This document shows, in pieces, positions 1 to 6,233 of a DNA stretch of 7,541 bases (the first letter of the stretch is position 1; each line of letters starts with the position of its first letter). The DNA lies in NCBI GenBank assembly GCA_905372595.1, contig CAJPPS010000071.1:1-7541 (forward strand). Reading direction: 5' to 3'. The stretch is from an uncultured Capnocytophaga sp. (GTDB lineage Bacteria; Bacteroidota; Bacteroidia; Flavobacteriales; Flavobacteriaceae). The position numbers were made by a program, and so were the translations under genes. Below the pieces are notes generated by a model. The model did not search any database and was not told the DNA's origin. It saw only the letters and a list, made by a program, of their open reading frames with translations.

Positions 1-590
1 TTATAGGTACAGGTAAGTCCTACATAGGTATTACTATATTGATTCTGATAGAGATAAGGCTCCAAAGAAAGATTTTCATTAACATTAAACTGCTTTAAAT
101 GAGCATCCACATTTGCTTCTATAATATTCAAGGCATAGAATCCTATAGCAAACAACATAGCCATTTCTTTATTTCTGCGATAAGTATCTTGGGCTCTACG
201 AAGGGCATCGGTACTCAAGCGAGGATTCCCATCGGCACGTCCTGCATAGAATTCATCATCTGTTAAGCCGTCTAAGCGCCTTTTATAAGCTGTACGATAA
301 CGATCTAATTCTTTATCATTTACCACATACAAATATGTAGGAATTCCTATTGCTAGATACACAATAGGAATTTTCCAATAACTCTTATTATAAGCTTGTC
401 CTAATCCAGGAAGAATAGCTGAATAGAATGCCGCTCGTGCAGGAGAAAGTGGATCTGTATTCCAAGTTTTTTTCACCTGAACCGTCTGAGGCAATGTATC
501 CTTAACCTTTACAGATAAGGAATCACTTTGCGCTAGTAGTTTCACCCCAAAGAAACACTCTATCACCAATATCCAAACCTTAAGCCTCAC
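1..590 (-). CDS. DUF5683 domain membrane protein, 3' end cut by window edge
   Basis: This reading frame runs for 196 codons from a GTG at 590-588 to the window edge without a stop, so the C-terminus is missing, probably by only a few residues. I recognise the Bacteroidota DUF5683 family from residues 43-75: a W-x-TDPLSPARAA block, then the ILPGLGQAYN motif (59-68) and YWKIP (71-75). Another family-like block, NIIEANVDAHL, lies at 155-165. The N-terminus looks like a signal peptide (MRLK, a hydrophobic stretch, then LLA before Q21), which supports the GTG start. Two hydrophobic segments follow, at about 74-90 and 143-157, so an envelope location is likely. The start overlaps the last 11 bases of parB in another frame, which suggests translational coupling. 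In flavobacteria this gene commonly follows parA-parB and precedes dapB and lepB. Its biochemical role is unknown, and the link to segregation rests only on gene order. Confidence 0.85.
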   Translation of the reverse strand, partial: MRLKVWILVIECFFGVKLLAQSDSLSVKVKDTLPQTVQVKKTWNTDPLSPARAAFYSAILPGLGQAYNKSYWKIPIVYLAIGIPTYLYVVNDKELDRYRTAYKRRLDGLTDDEFYAGRADGNPRLSTDALRRAQDTYRRNKEMAMLFAIGFYALNIIEANVDAHLKQFNVNENLSLEPYLYQNQYSNTYVGLTCTY

Positions 591-1500
591 CGTATAATAT
601 TTTTTGTATGCGATTGAATTCTTCTTCCGTTTTAAAAGGAATTTCAAGCTTTCCCTTACCTGTTTTATCTATTTTGACCACAACTCCTTTTCCTAATCGT
701 TCCCGTAATCCTTCTATGTTTTCCTTTATATAAGGGGGAAGTTCTGAAGAAAAAGTATCTTCTTTTTCCTGTTTGGGAGTAATTACAGCCACCTTTTGAG
801 GGTTCTTAAGTTGCTGTACCGCTTGTTCTGTATCACGTACAGAGAGATCCTGAGCAATAATCCGATTATACACCTCCAACTGTTCTTCTCTCTCCTCTAT
901 ATTTATCAAAGCACGTCCGTGTCCCATAGAAATAAAACCATCTCGTATTCCTGTCTGAATAATAGGATCTAACTTCAGGAGTCTGAGATAGTTCGTAATT
1001 GTAGAACGCTTCTTCCCTACCCTCTCGCTCATCTGTTCTTGGGTAAGGTTAAGCTCCTCTATCATTCTGTTATAACTCAAAGCCACTTCAATAGGATCTA
1101 GATCCTGACGCTGGATATTCTCCACAAGAGCCATCATCAAGGATTCTTCATCATTAGCTATACGAATAAAGGCAGGTATAGTGGTAAGCCCAGCTATTTT
1201 AGAAGCACGCCAACGGCGTTCTCCTGATATAAGTTCGTATTTCTGAGTATCTACTTTTCTTACGGTAATTGGCTGAATCACTCCCAATTCTTTAATAGAA
1301 GAAGCCAATTCATTGAGAGCCTCTTCATTGAAAACGGTACGAGGTTGATAAGGATTCTCTGTTATTTGGTCTAAAGGGAGTTCTAGTACATTCCCTATAA
1401 GCTTATCAGCATTGGTATCTGTAGCAGATTGTATGTCTTCTGAGGGAAGTAAGGCTCCGAGCCCACGTCCTAATCGTTGTCCTTTATTTAACTTTCCCAT
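580..1500 (-). CDS. parB: ParB/Spo0J/Noc-family chromosome partitioning protein
   Basis: This is a 306-residue ParB, a typical length for chromosomal members. ParB is a CTP-dependent DNA clamp that loads at parS sites near the origin and spreads along the DNA to work with ParA. The N-terminal LGRGLGALL motif (10-18) is the segment that stimulates ParA ATPase in this family. The ParB N-terminal domain covers about 38-135 and includes NPYQPR (49-54), the CTP-binding GERRWR box (93-98) and ENIQRQDLDP (127-136). A helix-turn-helix lies near 153-175, and MGHGRAL is at 192-198. A variable linker (about 230-258) leads to a C-terminal dimerisation segment that includes GKGKLEIPF (281-289). The ATG follows the parA stop by 6 bases with AAGAGA between them, so it is co-transcribed with parA. 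All expected motifs are intact. The LGRGLGALL start and the pairing with parA point to the chromosomal type rather than a plasmid type. Confidence 0.97.
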   Translation of the reverse strand: MGKLNKGQRLGRGLGALLPSEDIQSATDTNADKLIGNVLELPLDQITENPYQPRTVFNEEALNELASSIKELGVIQPITVRKVDTQKYELISGERRWRASKIAGLTTIPAFIRIANDEESLMMALVENIQRQDLDPIEVALSYNRMIEELNLTQEQMSERVGKKRSTITNYLRLLKLDPIIQTGIRDGFISMGHGRALINIEEREEQLEVYNRIIAQDLSVRDTEQAVQQLKNPQKVAVITPKQEKEDTFSSELPPYIKENIEGLRERLGKGVVVKIDKTGKGKLEIPFKTEEEFNRIQKILYGEA

Positions 1501-1506
1501 TCTCTT

Positions 1507-2277
1507 CTATAACTGAGTATTTTTCTTAATAATCTCTTCTGCTAAACTAATATAGTTAGCAGCTCCTTTACTAGCTGCATCATAGCTAATAATGGTTTCC
1601 CCAAAGCTGGGCGCCTCACTTAGGCGAATGTTACGTTGTATGATTGTCTCAAAAACCATTTCGCTAAAGTGCTTTTGTACCTCTTCTACTACTTGGTTAG
1701 AAAGGCGTAAGCGAGCATCATACATTGTGAGTAAAAGTCCCTCAACATCCAATGCTGGATTATGGATTTTTTGTACACTCTTAATGGTATTGAGTAGCTT
1801 TCCTAAACCTTCCAAGGCAAAGTATTCACATTGAATAGGAATAATAACCGAATCGGCTGCAGTAAGAGCATTCAAGGTAAGAAGCCCCAAAGAAGGAGCA
1901 CAATCTATAATGATGTAGTCATAACGATCTTTAATAGGAGCTAGTGCCTCCTTAAGCATATATTCCCTACGTGGCTTATCGACTAATTCTATTTCAATAG
2001 CCACCAAATCAATATGTGCTGCAATGAGATCCAGATTAGGCGAACTGGTGGTAAGTATGGTGCTTTCTGCAGTAGCTGAATGCTCCAACACATCATATGT
2101 TCCCCGCTCTACTCCTTCTACCTCTATTCCTAAACCAGAGGTAGCATTGGCTTGAGGATCGGCATCTATCAAGAGTACTTTCTTCTCTAAAACCCCTAAG
2201 GCTGCCGCTAGATTAATAGATGAAGTAGTCTTCCCTACCCCTCCTTTCTGATTGGCGATTGCTATGATTTTACCCAT
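1507..2277 (-). CDS. parA: ParA/Soj-family chromosome partitioning ATPase
   Basis: This is a 256-residue ParA-type ATPase of the short chromosomal (Soj) class. It has no N-terminal DNA-binding extension, unlike type Ia plasmid ParA. It binds ATP, dimerises on nucleoid DNA and is released when ParB triggers hydrolysis. The deviant Walker A motif KGGVGKTT is at 11-18, with signature lysine K11 and P-loop lysine K16. The A' motif LLIDADPQAN is at 35-44, with catalytic-type D40. Walker B is YIIIDCAPSLG at 121-131, with D125. The family blocks RLSEAPSFGETI (218-229) and KGAANY (237-242) follow near the end. It is the first gene of a parA-parB-DUF5683 transcription unit, and promoter-like elements lie just upstream. 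The ATG at 2277 gives MGKIIAIANQ, exactly the usual start of the family. MinD is unlikely, because there is no C-terminal amphipathic membrane-targeting helix and the partner gene is parB. Confidence 0.97.
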   Translation of the reverse strand: MGKIIAIANQKGGVGKTTSSINLAAALGVLEKKVLLIDADPQANATSGLGIEVEGVERGTYDVLEHSATAESTILTTSSPNLDLIAAHIDLVAIEIELVDKPRREYMLKEALAPIKDRYDYIIIDCAPSLGLLTLNALTAADSVIIPIQCEYFALEGLGKLLNTIKSVQKIHNPALDVEGLLLTMYDARLRLSNQVVEEVQKHFSEMVFETIIQRNIRLSEAPSFGETIISYDAASKGAANYISLAEEIIKKNTQL

Positions 2278-2302
2278 AATATCTTATTCTTTTTTCAGAG
2301 GG

Positions 2303-2342
2303 TAAAAGTACGGCGATTTTTGCGATTGTCAAAACAAAGTTA
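2303..2342 (-). promoter_or_regulatory. Candidate promoter(s) for parA-parB
   Basis: Two elements resemble the Bacteroidota sigma-A promoter (-33 TTG/TTTG, then TAnnTTTG). The better-spaced one is TTTTG at 2334-2330, a 19-base spacer, and TACTTTTA at 2310-2303, which misses the consensus only at its last base. It would give a leader of roughly 20 bases before the parA ATG. The other is a perfect TAACTTTG at 2342-2335, but no TTG sits at the right distance upstream. Both lie between the hairpin at 2368-2401 and parA, where a new transcription unit is expected. The choice between them is an inference. Confidence 0.5.
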
Positions 2343-2367
2343 TTAACAATAATAGTTAAAATATCTT

Positions 2368-2401
2368 AAGCTAGTAAGAGTTTCCCGTCTCTCACTAGCT
2401 T
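2368..2401 (-). terminator. Hairpin, likely intrinsic terminator after fabG
   Basis: The arms AAGCTAGT (2368-2375) and ACTAGCTT (2394-2401) are perfect inverted repeats, and an inner pair AGAG/CTCT (2377-2380, 2389-2392) encloses an 8-base loop. The one position between these blocks is an A-C mismatch in plus-strand RNA but a G-U pair in minus-strand RNA. The minus transcript therefore forms a continuous 13-pair stem, as expected for a terminator of the fabG message 15 bases downstream of its stop. The tail on the minus strand (AAGATATTTT) is only weakly U-rich. The plus-strand tail (CTTTTT) is better, but no plus-strand gene needs it. Confidence 0.68.
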
Positions 2402-2416
2402 CTTTTTACTTGTTTT

Positions 2417-3169
2417 TTAAGCAGTTATCATTCCTCCATCTATACGAAGTACTTGCCCTGTAATATAAGAACTCATCTGGGAGGCTAAGAATACACAGGC
2501 ATTGGCTATATCCTCTACCGTTCCTCCACGCTTGAGAGGAATGGCATCACGCCATCCTTGTACTACCTCTGGGGCGAGCTTGGCTGTCATTTCTGTCTCT
2601 ATAAAGCCAGGAGCAATGGCATTGCAACGAATATTACGAGAGCCTAATTCTAAGGCTACGGACTTGGTAAAGCCCAAGATACCTGCCTTAGAAGCTGCAT
2701 AATTGGCTTGACCTGCATTACCTTGTACCCCTACTACACTGCTCATATTGATAATGTTACCATTGCGTTGCTTGAGGAATACCTTCTGTACAGCTTTGGT
2801 CATATTAAAAATAGATTTAAGGTTCACAGCGATGACTTTATCGAAATCTACCTCACTCATACGCATTAGCAAATTATCTTTGGTAATTCCTGCATTGTTC
2901 ACCAATATATCAATTGCTCCAAAATCTTCTAAAACCTTATTTATTAACTCTTCGCAAGCTGTAAAATCAGAAGCATCACTCTTATAGGCAATAACTTTAA
3001 CTCCTTTGTTATTAAGATTTTTTATTTCGGTTTCGGCTTCTTGAGGAAGTGTTCCACTAAAGGTAAAAGCTACATTGGCGCCTTGTTCTGCAAAGGCTTT
3101 TACGATACCAGCTCCTATACCACGGCTACCACCAGTAACAATCGCGGTCTTTCCTTGTAATAAATTCAT
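2417..3169 (-). CDS. fabG: 3-oxoacyl-[acyl-carrier-protein] reductase (FabG-type SDR)
   Basis: This is a 250-residue classical short-chain dehydrogenase/reductase. FabG reduces 3-oxoacyl-ACP to (3R)-hydroxyacyl-ACP with NADPH in the cytosolic type II fatty-acid elongation cycle. The Rossmann nucleotide motif TGGSRGIG is at 12-19, NNAG at 91-94, and the active-site set is N116, S144, Y157 and K161. The SSVVGVQGNAGQANYAASKAG region (143-163, with Y157 and K161) matches FabG better than generic SDRs. PGFIETEMT (187-195) and a C-terminal ITGQVLRIDGGM (236-247) complete the fold. The length agrees with the family. It follows the putative lipoprotein gene by 28 bases and ends just before the hairpin, so it is probably the last gene of the tgt unit. 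No fab or acp neighbours are present, so a paralogous reductase with another acyl substrate cannot be excluded, but the motifs favour true FabG. Confidence 0.92.
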   Translation of the reverse strand: MNLLQGKTAIVTGGSRGIGAGIVKAFAEQGANVAFTFSGTLPQEAETEIKNLNNKGVKVIAYKSDASDFTACEELINKVLEDFGAIDILVNNAGITKDNLLMRMSEVDFDKVIAVNLKSIFNMTKAVQKVFLKQRNGNIINMSSVVGVQGNAGQANYAASKAGILGFTKSVALELGSRNIRCNAIAPGFIETEMTAKLAPEVVQGWRDAIPLKRGGTVEDIANACVFLASQMSSYITGQVLRIDGGMITA

Positions 3170-3197
3170 TTTTTATATATTTATACATTATGTTCTT

Positions 3198-3950
3198 TTA
3201 TTCTATTGCTTTGAGACTAAAAAAATATTTATCAAAATCCTCTGAACGATATTTTCCTTTTATCTCAGGGTGATTCATTTCTATCTGCACAATACTATCC
3301 GAAAGGAATTTATATCTTCCATAATAGGTCGTATCTCTGGTCATTTCGTCATTGAGATATTCTGAAAAACACAATTCTCCTTTATCAAAAAGCATCTTGG
3401 TTGCCACATAGTATGCCCTTCGCTGCTGATAATATACTGCTTTTTTTATACTATCAAACATTTTCCACCTATCATTTACCCTGAGTGTAGCTGGAATATC
3501 TCCTGTATCTGTACAAAGAAACCCCATAAGCTGCCCCTCTTTTGTATAGATGACTTCTCTCTCTGTATTGTCTAATACTTCTTTTAAGGTTATTTTTTCT
3601 CCTACACGCCTTAGATAAATATCGTTTGCAGGCCAAAGGGTTCCCCTGCGATTTCCACCTCCATAACGACTCATCATAACAATCGCATCCGGCTCGTAAC
3701 CTTCCTTTTTAACCTCTTCACTTATATAGACTGGCGGTGCTTCAAAACCGATAAAGGTAAATTCGTGATACCTTTTCTCTGGAAGTCTAAAATATCCTTT
3801 CTTATCGGTAAAGACCTCTCCTACTTGACACTTTTCTATAGGATTTCCTTGGTAATCCAATACTCGCCCTGTGATAATGGGTCTTGCCATTCGCGAAACC
3901 AAGCACGAAGTACATAAGATACTTATGAGAAATAATACATAATTTTTCAT
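3198..3950 (-). CDS. Putative lipoprotein with carboxypeptidase-regulatory-like domain, function unknown
   Basis: I do not recognise a characterised family for this 250-residue protein. The N-terminus (MKNYVLFLISILCTSC) is a short hydrophobic signal ending in Cys. C16, preceded by T-S, is the likely lipidation site, although Cys rather than Leu at -3 makes the lipobox imperfect. Residues about 25-75 resemble a carboxypeptidase-regulatory-like beta-sandwich: ITGRVLDYQGNPI (26-38), then TDKKGYFRLPE (48-58). Bacteroidota carry such domains on many exported proteins. The rest has no motif I can name. It is polar and rich in Tyr and Arg, with a beta-like pattern near the end (YYGRYKFLSDSIVQIE, 209-224). 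The ATG starts only 3 bases after the permease stop, so translation is probably coupled. The location suggests an envelope role, perhaps related to the permease, but this is inference from position only. Confidence 0.8.
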   Translation of the reverse strand: MKNYVLFLISILCTSCLVSRMARPIITGRVLDYQGNPIEKCQVGEVFTDKKGYFRLPEKRYHEFTFIGFEAPPVYISEEVKKEGYEPDAIVMMSRYGGGNRRGTLWPANDIYLRRVGEKITLKEVLDNTEREVIYTKEGQLMGFLCTDTGDIPATLRVNDRWKMFDSIKKAVYYQQRRAYYVATKMLFDKGELCFSEYLNDEMTRDTTYYGRYKFLSDSIVQIEMNHPEIKGKYRSEDFDKYFFSLKAIE

Positions 3951-3953
3951 AAC

Positions 3954-5033
3954 CTACCTCCTTGATTTTCGTATCATATAGACAGCTAATAGGGCAAACA
4001 TAGCATTAGGGATAATTACAGCCATTAGAGGTGTGATTCCTGATTTTTCTGCCATAATTCCGAATATACGTTCGAAGAAGACGTACGAGAACCCAATAAG
4101 TACTCCAAAAGCCAGATTCACTCCCATTCCTCCTCTTTTTTTAACAGAAGAAACTGCTACACCAATAATTGTCAATATAAATACGTTGAAGATAGATGCC
4201 CAACGACGATAATATACCAATTCATAAATACGGATATTAGGGGAACCTTTTTGGCGTTCTTCTGCGATGAACTTGTTTAGCTCAAAGAAATTTTTAGTCT
4301 CGGCAGCGTACTCTATCGGTAACAAGTCCGTTGTTTTGAAATTCAGCAAAGTATCTTTCTGATATACTTTTTCATAAATATCATCCAGCTCTCCTACTTT
4401 GCGATGCGTATAGTTATAAAGTTGATATGTTTTTACACTATCATTCTCAACCCATTTAATACTACTAGCCGTAATTTTGTCAGTCATTGTAAGTCCATTA
4501 AAACGTTCTAATACAAAATCCCAACCTTGATTTTCATCAGAATTAAAGCTACTGACATAAATATATTCATTCTTATTGACCTGATTATATAACTGGGTTC
4601 CTGTGGAATAAAGTCCTTTAGAAAGATAAGTGCCATAGAATTCATTATACACCCCACTAGAATAAGGCACTACAAACATTCCCATTACCAATACGAAAGC
4701 CGAAAGTATAGTCGCCCCATAGAAATACGGTCGCAGGAAGCGATTGTAAGAGATTCCTGAGCTGAGCATTGCTACAATCTCTGTTTTTTCTGCCAACTTG
4801 GAGGTAAACCAAATCACAGAAAGAAAAAGGAAGATAGGAAAGAGGATATTGGCAAAATGCACAACAAAATTAGCATAATACTTAATTATTGCCTCTGTAG
4901 GAGCGTGATTATCGGTCATTTTTTGGTTCTTTTCTGCAAAATCTACCAAAATTCCGATAGGAATGAACATCAGAAAGAGTGCAGAGTACGTCAGGAAATA
5001 ACGCTTAAGTATGTATCGGTCAATTATTTTCAT
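3954..5033 (-). CDS. LptF/LptG-family (YjgP/YjgQ) permease
   Basis: This is a 359-residue inner-membrane protein of the YjgP/YjgQ family, close to the usual length of about 360. LptF and LptG pair with the LptB ATPase to extract LPS and pass it along the Lpt bridge to the outer membrane. Three hydrophobic helices lie at about 14-34, 56-77 and 104-124, followed by a large periplasmic beta-jellyroll-like region (about 125-275) and three more helices at about 279-299, 302-322 and 335-354. The cytoplasmic segment EIVAMLSSGISYNRFLRP (85-102) matches the coupling helix of the family. The N-terminus (MKIIDRYILKRYFLTY) is also typical. It follows tgt by 18 bases, a pairing I associate with Bacteroidota genomes. 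I cannot tell LptF from LptG on sequence alone, so no symbol is assigned. No second permease or lptB is in the window, so the partner must be encoded elsewhere. Confidence 0.92.
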   Translation of the reverse strand: MKIIDRYILKRYFLTYSALFLMFIPIGILVDFAEKNQKMTDNHAPTEAIIKYYANFVVHFANILFPIFLFLSVIWFTSKLAEKTEIVAMLSSGISYNRFLRPYFYGATILSAFVLVMGMFVVPYSSGVYNEFYGTYLSKGLYSTGTQLYNQVNKNEYIYVSSFNSDENQGWDFVLERFNGLTMTDKITASSIKWVENDSVKTYQLYNYTHRKVGELDDIYEKVYQKDTLLNFKTTDLLPIEYAAETKNFFELNKFIAEERQKGSPNIRIYELVYYRRWASIFNVFILTIIGVAVSSVKKRGGMGVNLAFGVLIGFSYVFFERIFGIMAEKSGITPLMAVIIPNAMFALLAVYMIRKSRR

Positions 5034-5051
5034 TTTCCTATAAAATTTACA

Positions 5052-6182
5052 CTACAAACGGTTATTCATTTGGTTAACCATTTGTTTTTTCCACTCAGGA
5101 AAGTCGCCTTGCAGAATATGTTTTCTTGCCTGACGTACCAGCCAGAGATAAAAGCCTAAATTATGTAAGGTAGCAATCTGCTTTCCTAAGAACTCCTCTG
5201 CGGCAAAAAGATGGCGTAGATAGGCTTTGGTATAATAAGTATCTACGAAAGTATAGCCATTTTCATCAATAGGAGAAAAATCATTCTCCCATTTTTTATT
5301 CTTAATATTAATCGTTCCGTGAGCTGTAAAGAGCATTCCATTACGAGCATTACGAGTGGGCATTACACAATCAAACATATCCACTCCTAAGGCTATGTTC
5401 TCTAATATATTAATAGGTGTTCCTACTCCCATAAGGTAACGAGGCTTGTCTTTTGGAAGAATATCACAGACAATCTCAGTGATTTCATACATTTTTTCGG
5501 CGGGTTCTCCTACAGAAAGTCCCCCGATGGCATTCCCATCGGCTCCTTTGGAAGCAATATACTCGGCAGAGATTTTACGCAAGTCTGGATACACAGACCC
5601 CTGAACGATTGGGAACAAAGACTGACTGTAGCCATACTTAGGAGCATTTTCTTGCAAATAATTGATGCAACGATCCAGCCAGCGGTGAGTCATCTGCATA
5701 GATCGGCTGGCGTAACCATATTCACAAGGATAAGGCGTACATTCGTCGAAAGCCATAATAATATCAGCCCCTATGCTGCGCTGAATTTCCATAGATTTCT
5801 CTGGAGAGAAGAAATGATAAGAACCATCAATGTGGCTTTTGAACTTCACTCCTTCTTCCTTTATTTTTCGGGTACTGGAGAAGGAATATACCTGATATCC
5901 TCCACTATCGGTGAGAATATTTCTGTCCCAGTGCATAAACTTATGCAAACCTCCTGCCTGCTCCAGAATAGCCGTAGTGGGGCGCAAGTAGAGGTGATAG
6001 GTATTTCCAAGAATAATATCTGCTTTAATATCTTCTGTAAGTTCTCGCTGTTGCACTCCCTTAACAGAAGCCACCGTCCCTACAGGCATAAAGATAGGAG
6101 TTTCTATTATTCCGTGGTCAGTAGTAATACGTCCAGCACGGGCTTTGGTAAGAGTATCTGTTTTTAATAGTTCAAAATTCAT
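5052..6182 (-). CDS. tgt: Queuine tRNA-ribosyltransferase (tRNA-guanine transglycosylase)
   Basis: Tgt swaps guanine-34 in the anticodon of GUN tRNAs (Asp, Asn, His, Tyr) for preQ1, a step in queuosine synthesis. The 376-residue protein has the bacterial family length. RAGRITTDHGIIETPIFMPVGT (15-36) opens the TIM barrel, LGNTYHLYLRP is at 58-68, and TDSGGYQVYS (91-100) carries D92. FDECTPY lies at 145-151. GGLSVGE (220-226) and MGVGTP (251-256) also match the family. VDMFDCVMPTRNARNG (267-282) holds the expected nucleophile aspartate (D271 by my alignment). The usual zinc site, C-x-C-x2-C followed by a His, is incomplete: residues about 305-318 contain no Cys, while the HN pair at 340-341 is kept. 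A TAnnTTTG promoter lies just upstream, so tgt probably heads the unit with the permease, lipoprotein and fabG. Function is confident. The loss of the zinc site is the odd point. Confidence 0.95.
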   Translation of the reverse strand: MNFELLKTDTLTKARAGRITTDHGIIETPIFMPVGTVASVKGVQQRELTEDIKADIILGNTYHLYLRPTTAILEQAGGLHKFMHWDRNILTDSGGYQVYSFSSTRKIKEEGVKFKSHIDGSYHFFSPEKSMEIQRSIGADIIMAFDECTPYPCEYGYASRSMQMTHRWLDRCINYLQENAPKYGYSQSLFPIVQGSVYPDLRKISAEYIASKGADGNAIGGLSVGEPAEKMYEITEIVCDILPKDKPRYLMGVGTPINILENIALGVDMFDCVMPTRNARNGMLFTAHGTINIKNKKWENDFSPIDENGYTFVDTYYTKAYLRHLFAAEEFLGKQIATLHNLGFYLWLVRQARKHILQGDFPEWKKQMVNQMNNRL

Positions 6183-6202
6183 ATAAGGCTCTTTTCAAGG
6201 GG

Positions 6203-6233
6203 CAAAGATAGTGAAAAATTAGCTTTTAGAAAA
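6203..6233 (-). promoter_or_regulatory. Candidate promoter for the tgt unit
   Basis: The minus strand has a perfect Bacteroidota -7 element, TATCTTTG at 6210-6203, which ends 20 bases before the tgt ATG. Eighteen bases upstream is TTTTC at 6233-6229, one base away from the TTTTG form of the -33 element, and it overlaps the DUF445 stop codon. This position would make tgt the first gene of a unit separate from DUF445. The -7 match is clear; start-site use is inferred. Confidence 0.6.

Noticed and set aside
826..842. CACGTAC sequence within parB considered as a parS site
   Set aside because: The parS consensus is a 16-base palindrome centred on CACGTG with TTTC/GAAA flanks. This site has neither the full core nor the flanks, and I found no CACGTG elsewhere in the window.
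1592..1834. Plus-strand open frame of 80 codons within parA
   Set aside because: Antisense to strongly conserved parA sequence, rich in Ser, Arg and Leu as expected of a shadow frame, with no supporting signals.
580..2277. parA-parB as a sign of plasmid origin
   Set aside because: The short Soj-type ParA, the ParB with an LGRGLGALL N-terminus, and the downstream DUF5683 gene fit the chromosomal flavobacterial locus. No replication or transfer genes are present.
2502..2987. Two plus-strand open frames (2502-2702, 2748-2987) within fabG
   Set aside because: Both are antisense to conserved fabG motifs and have no recognisable protein features.
4857..5159. Plus-strand open frame of 100 codons across the permease start and tgt end
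   Set aside because: It is antisense to two well-supported genes, and its translation shows no domain or signal.
5652..6167. Open frame of 171 codons on the plus strand inside tgt
   Set aside because: It lies wholly antisense to a gene with clear family motifs, its translation looks like no known protein, and it has no promoter context. It is a shadow of tgt.
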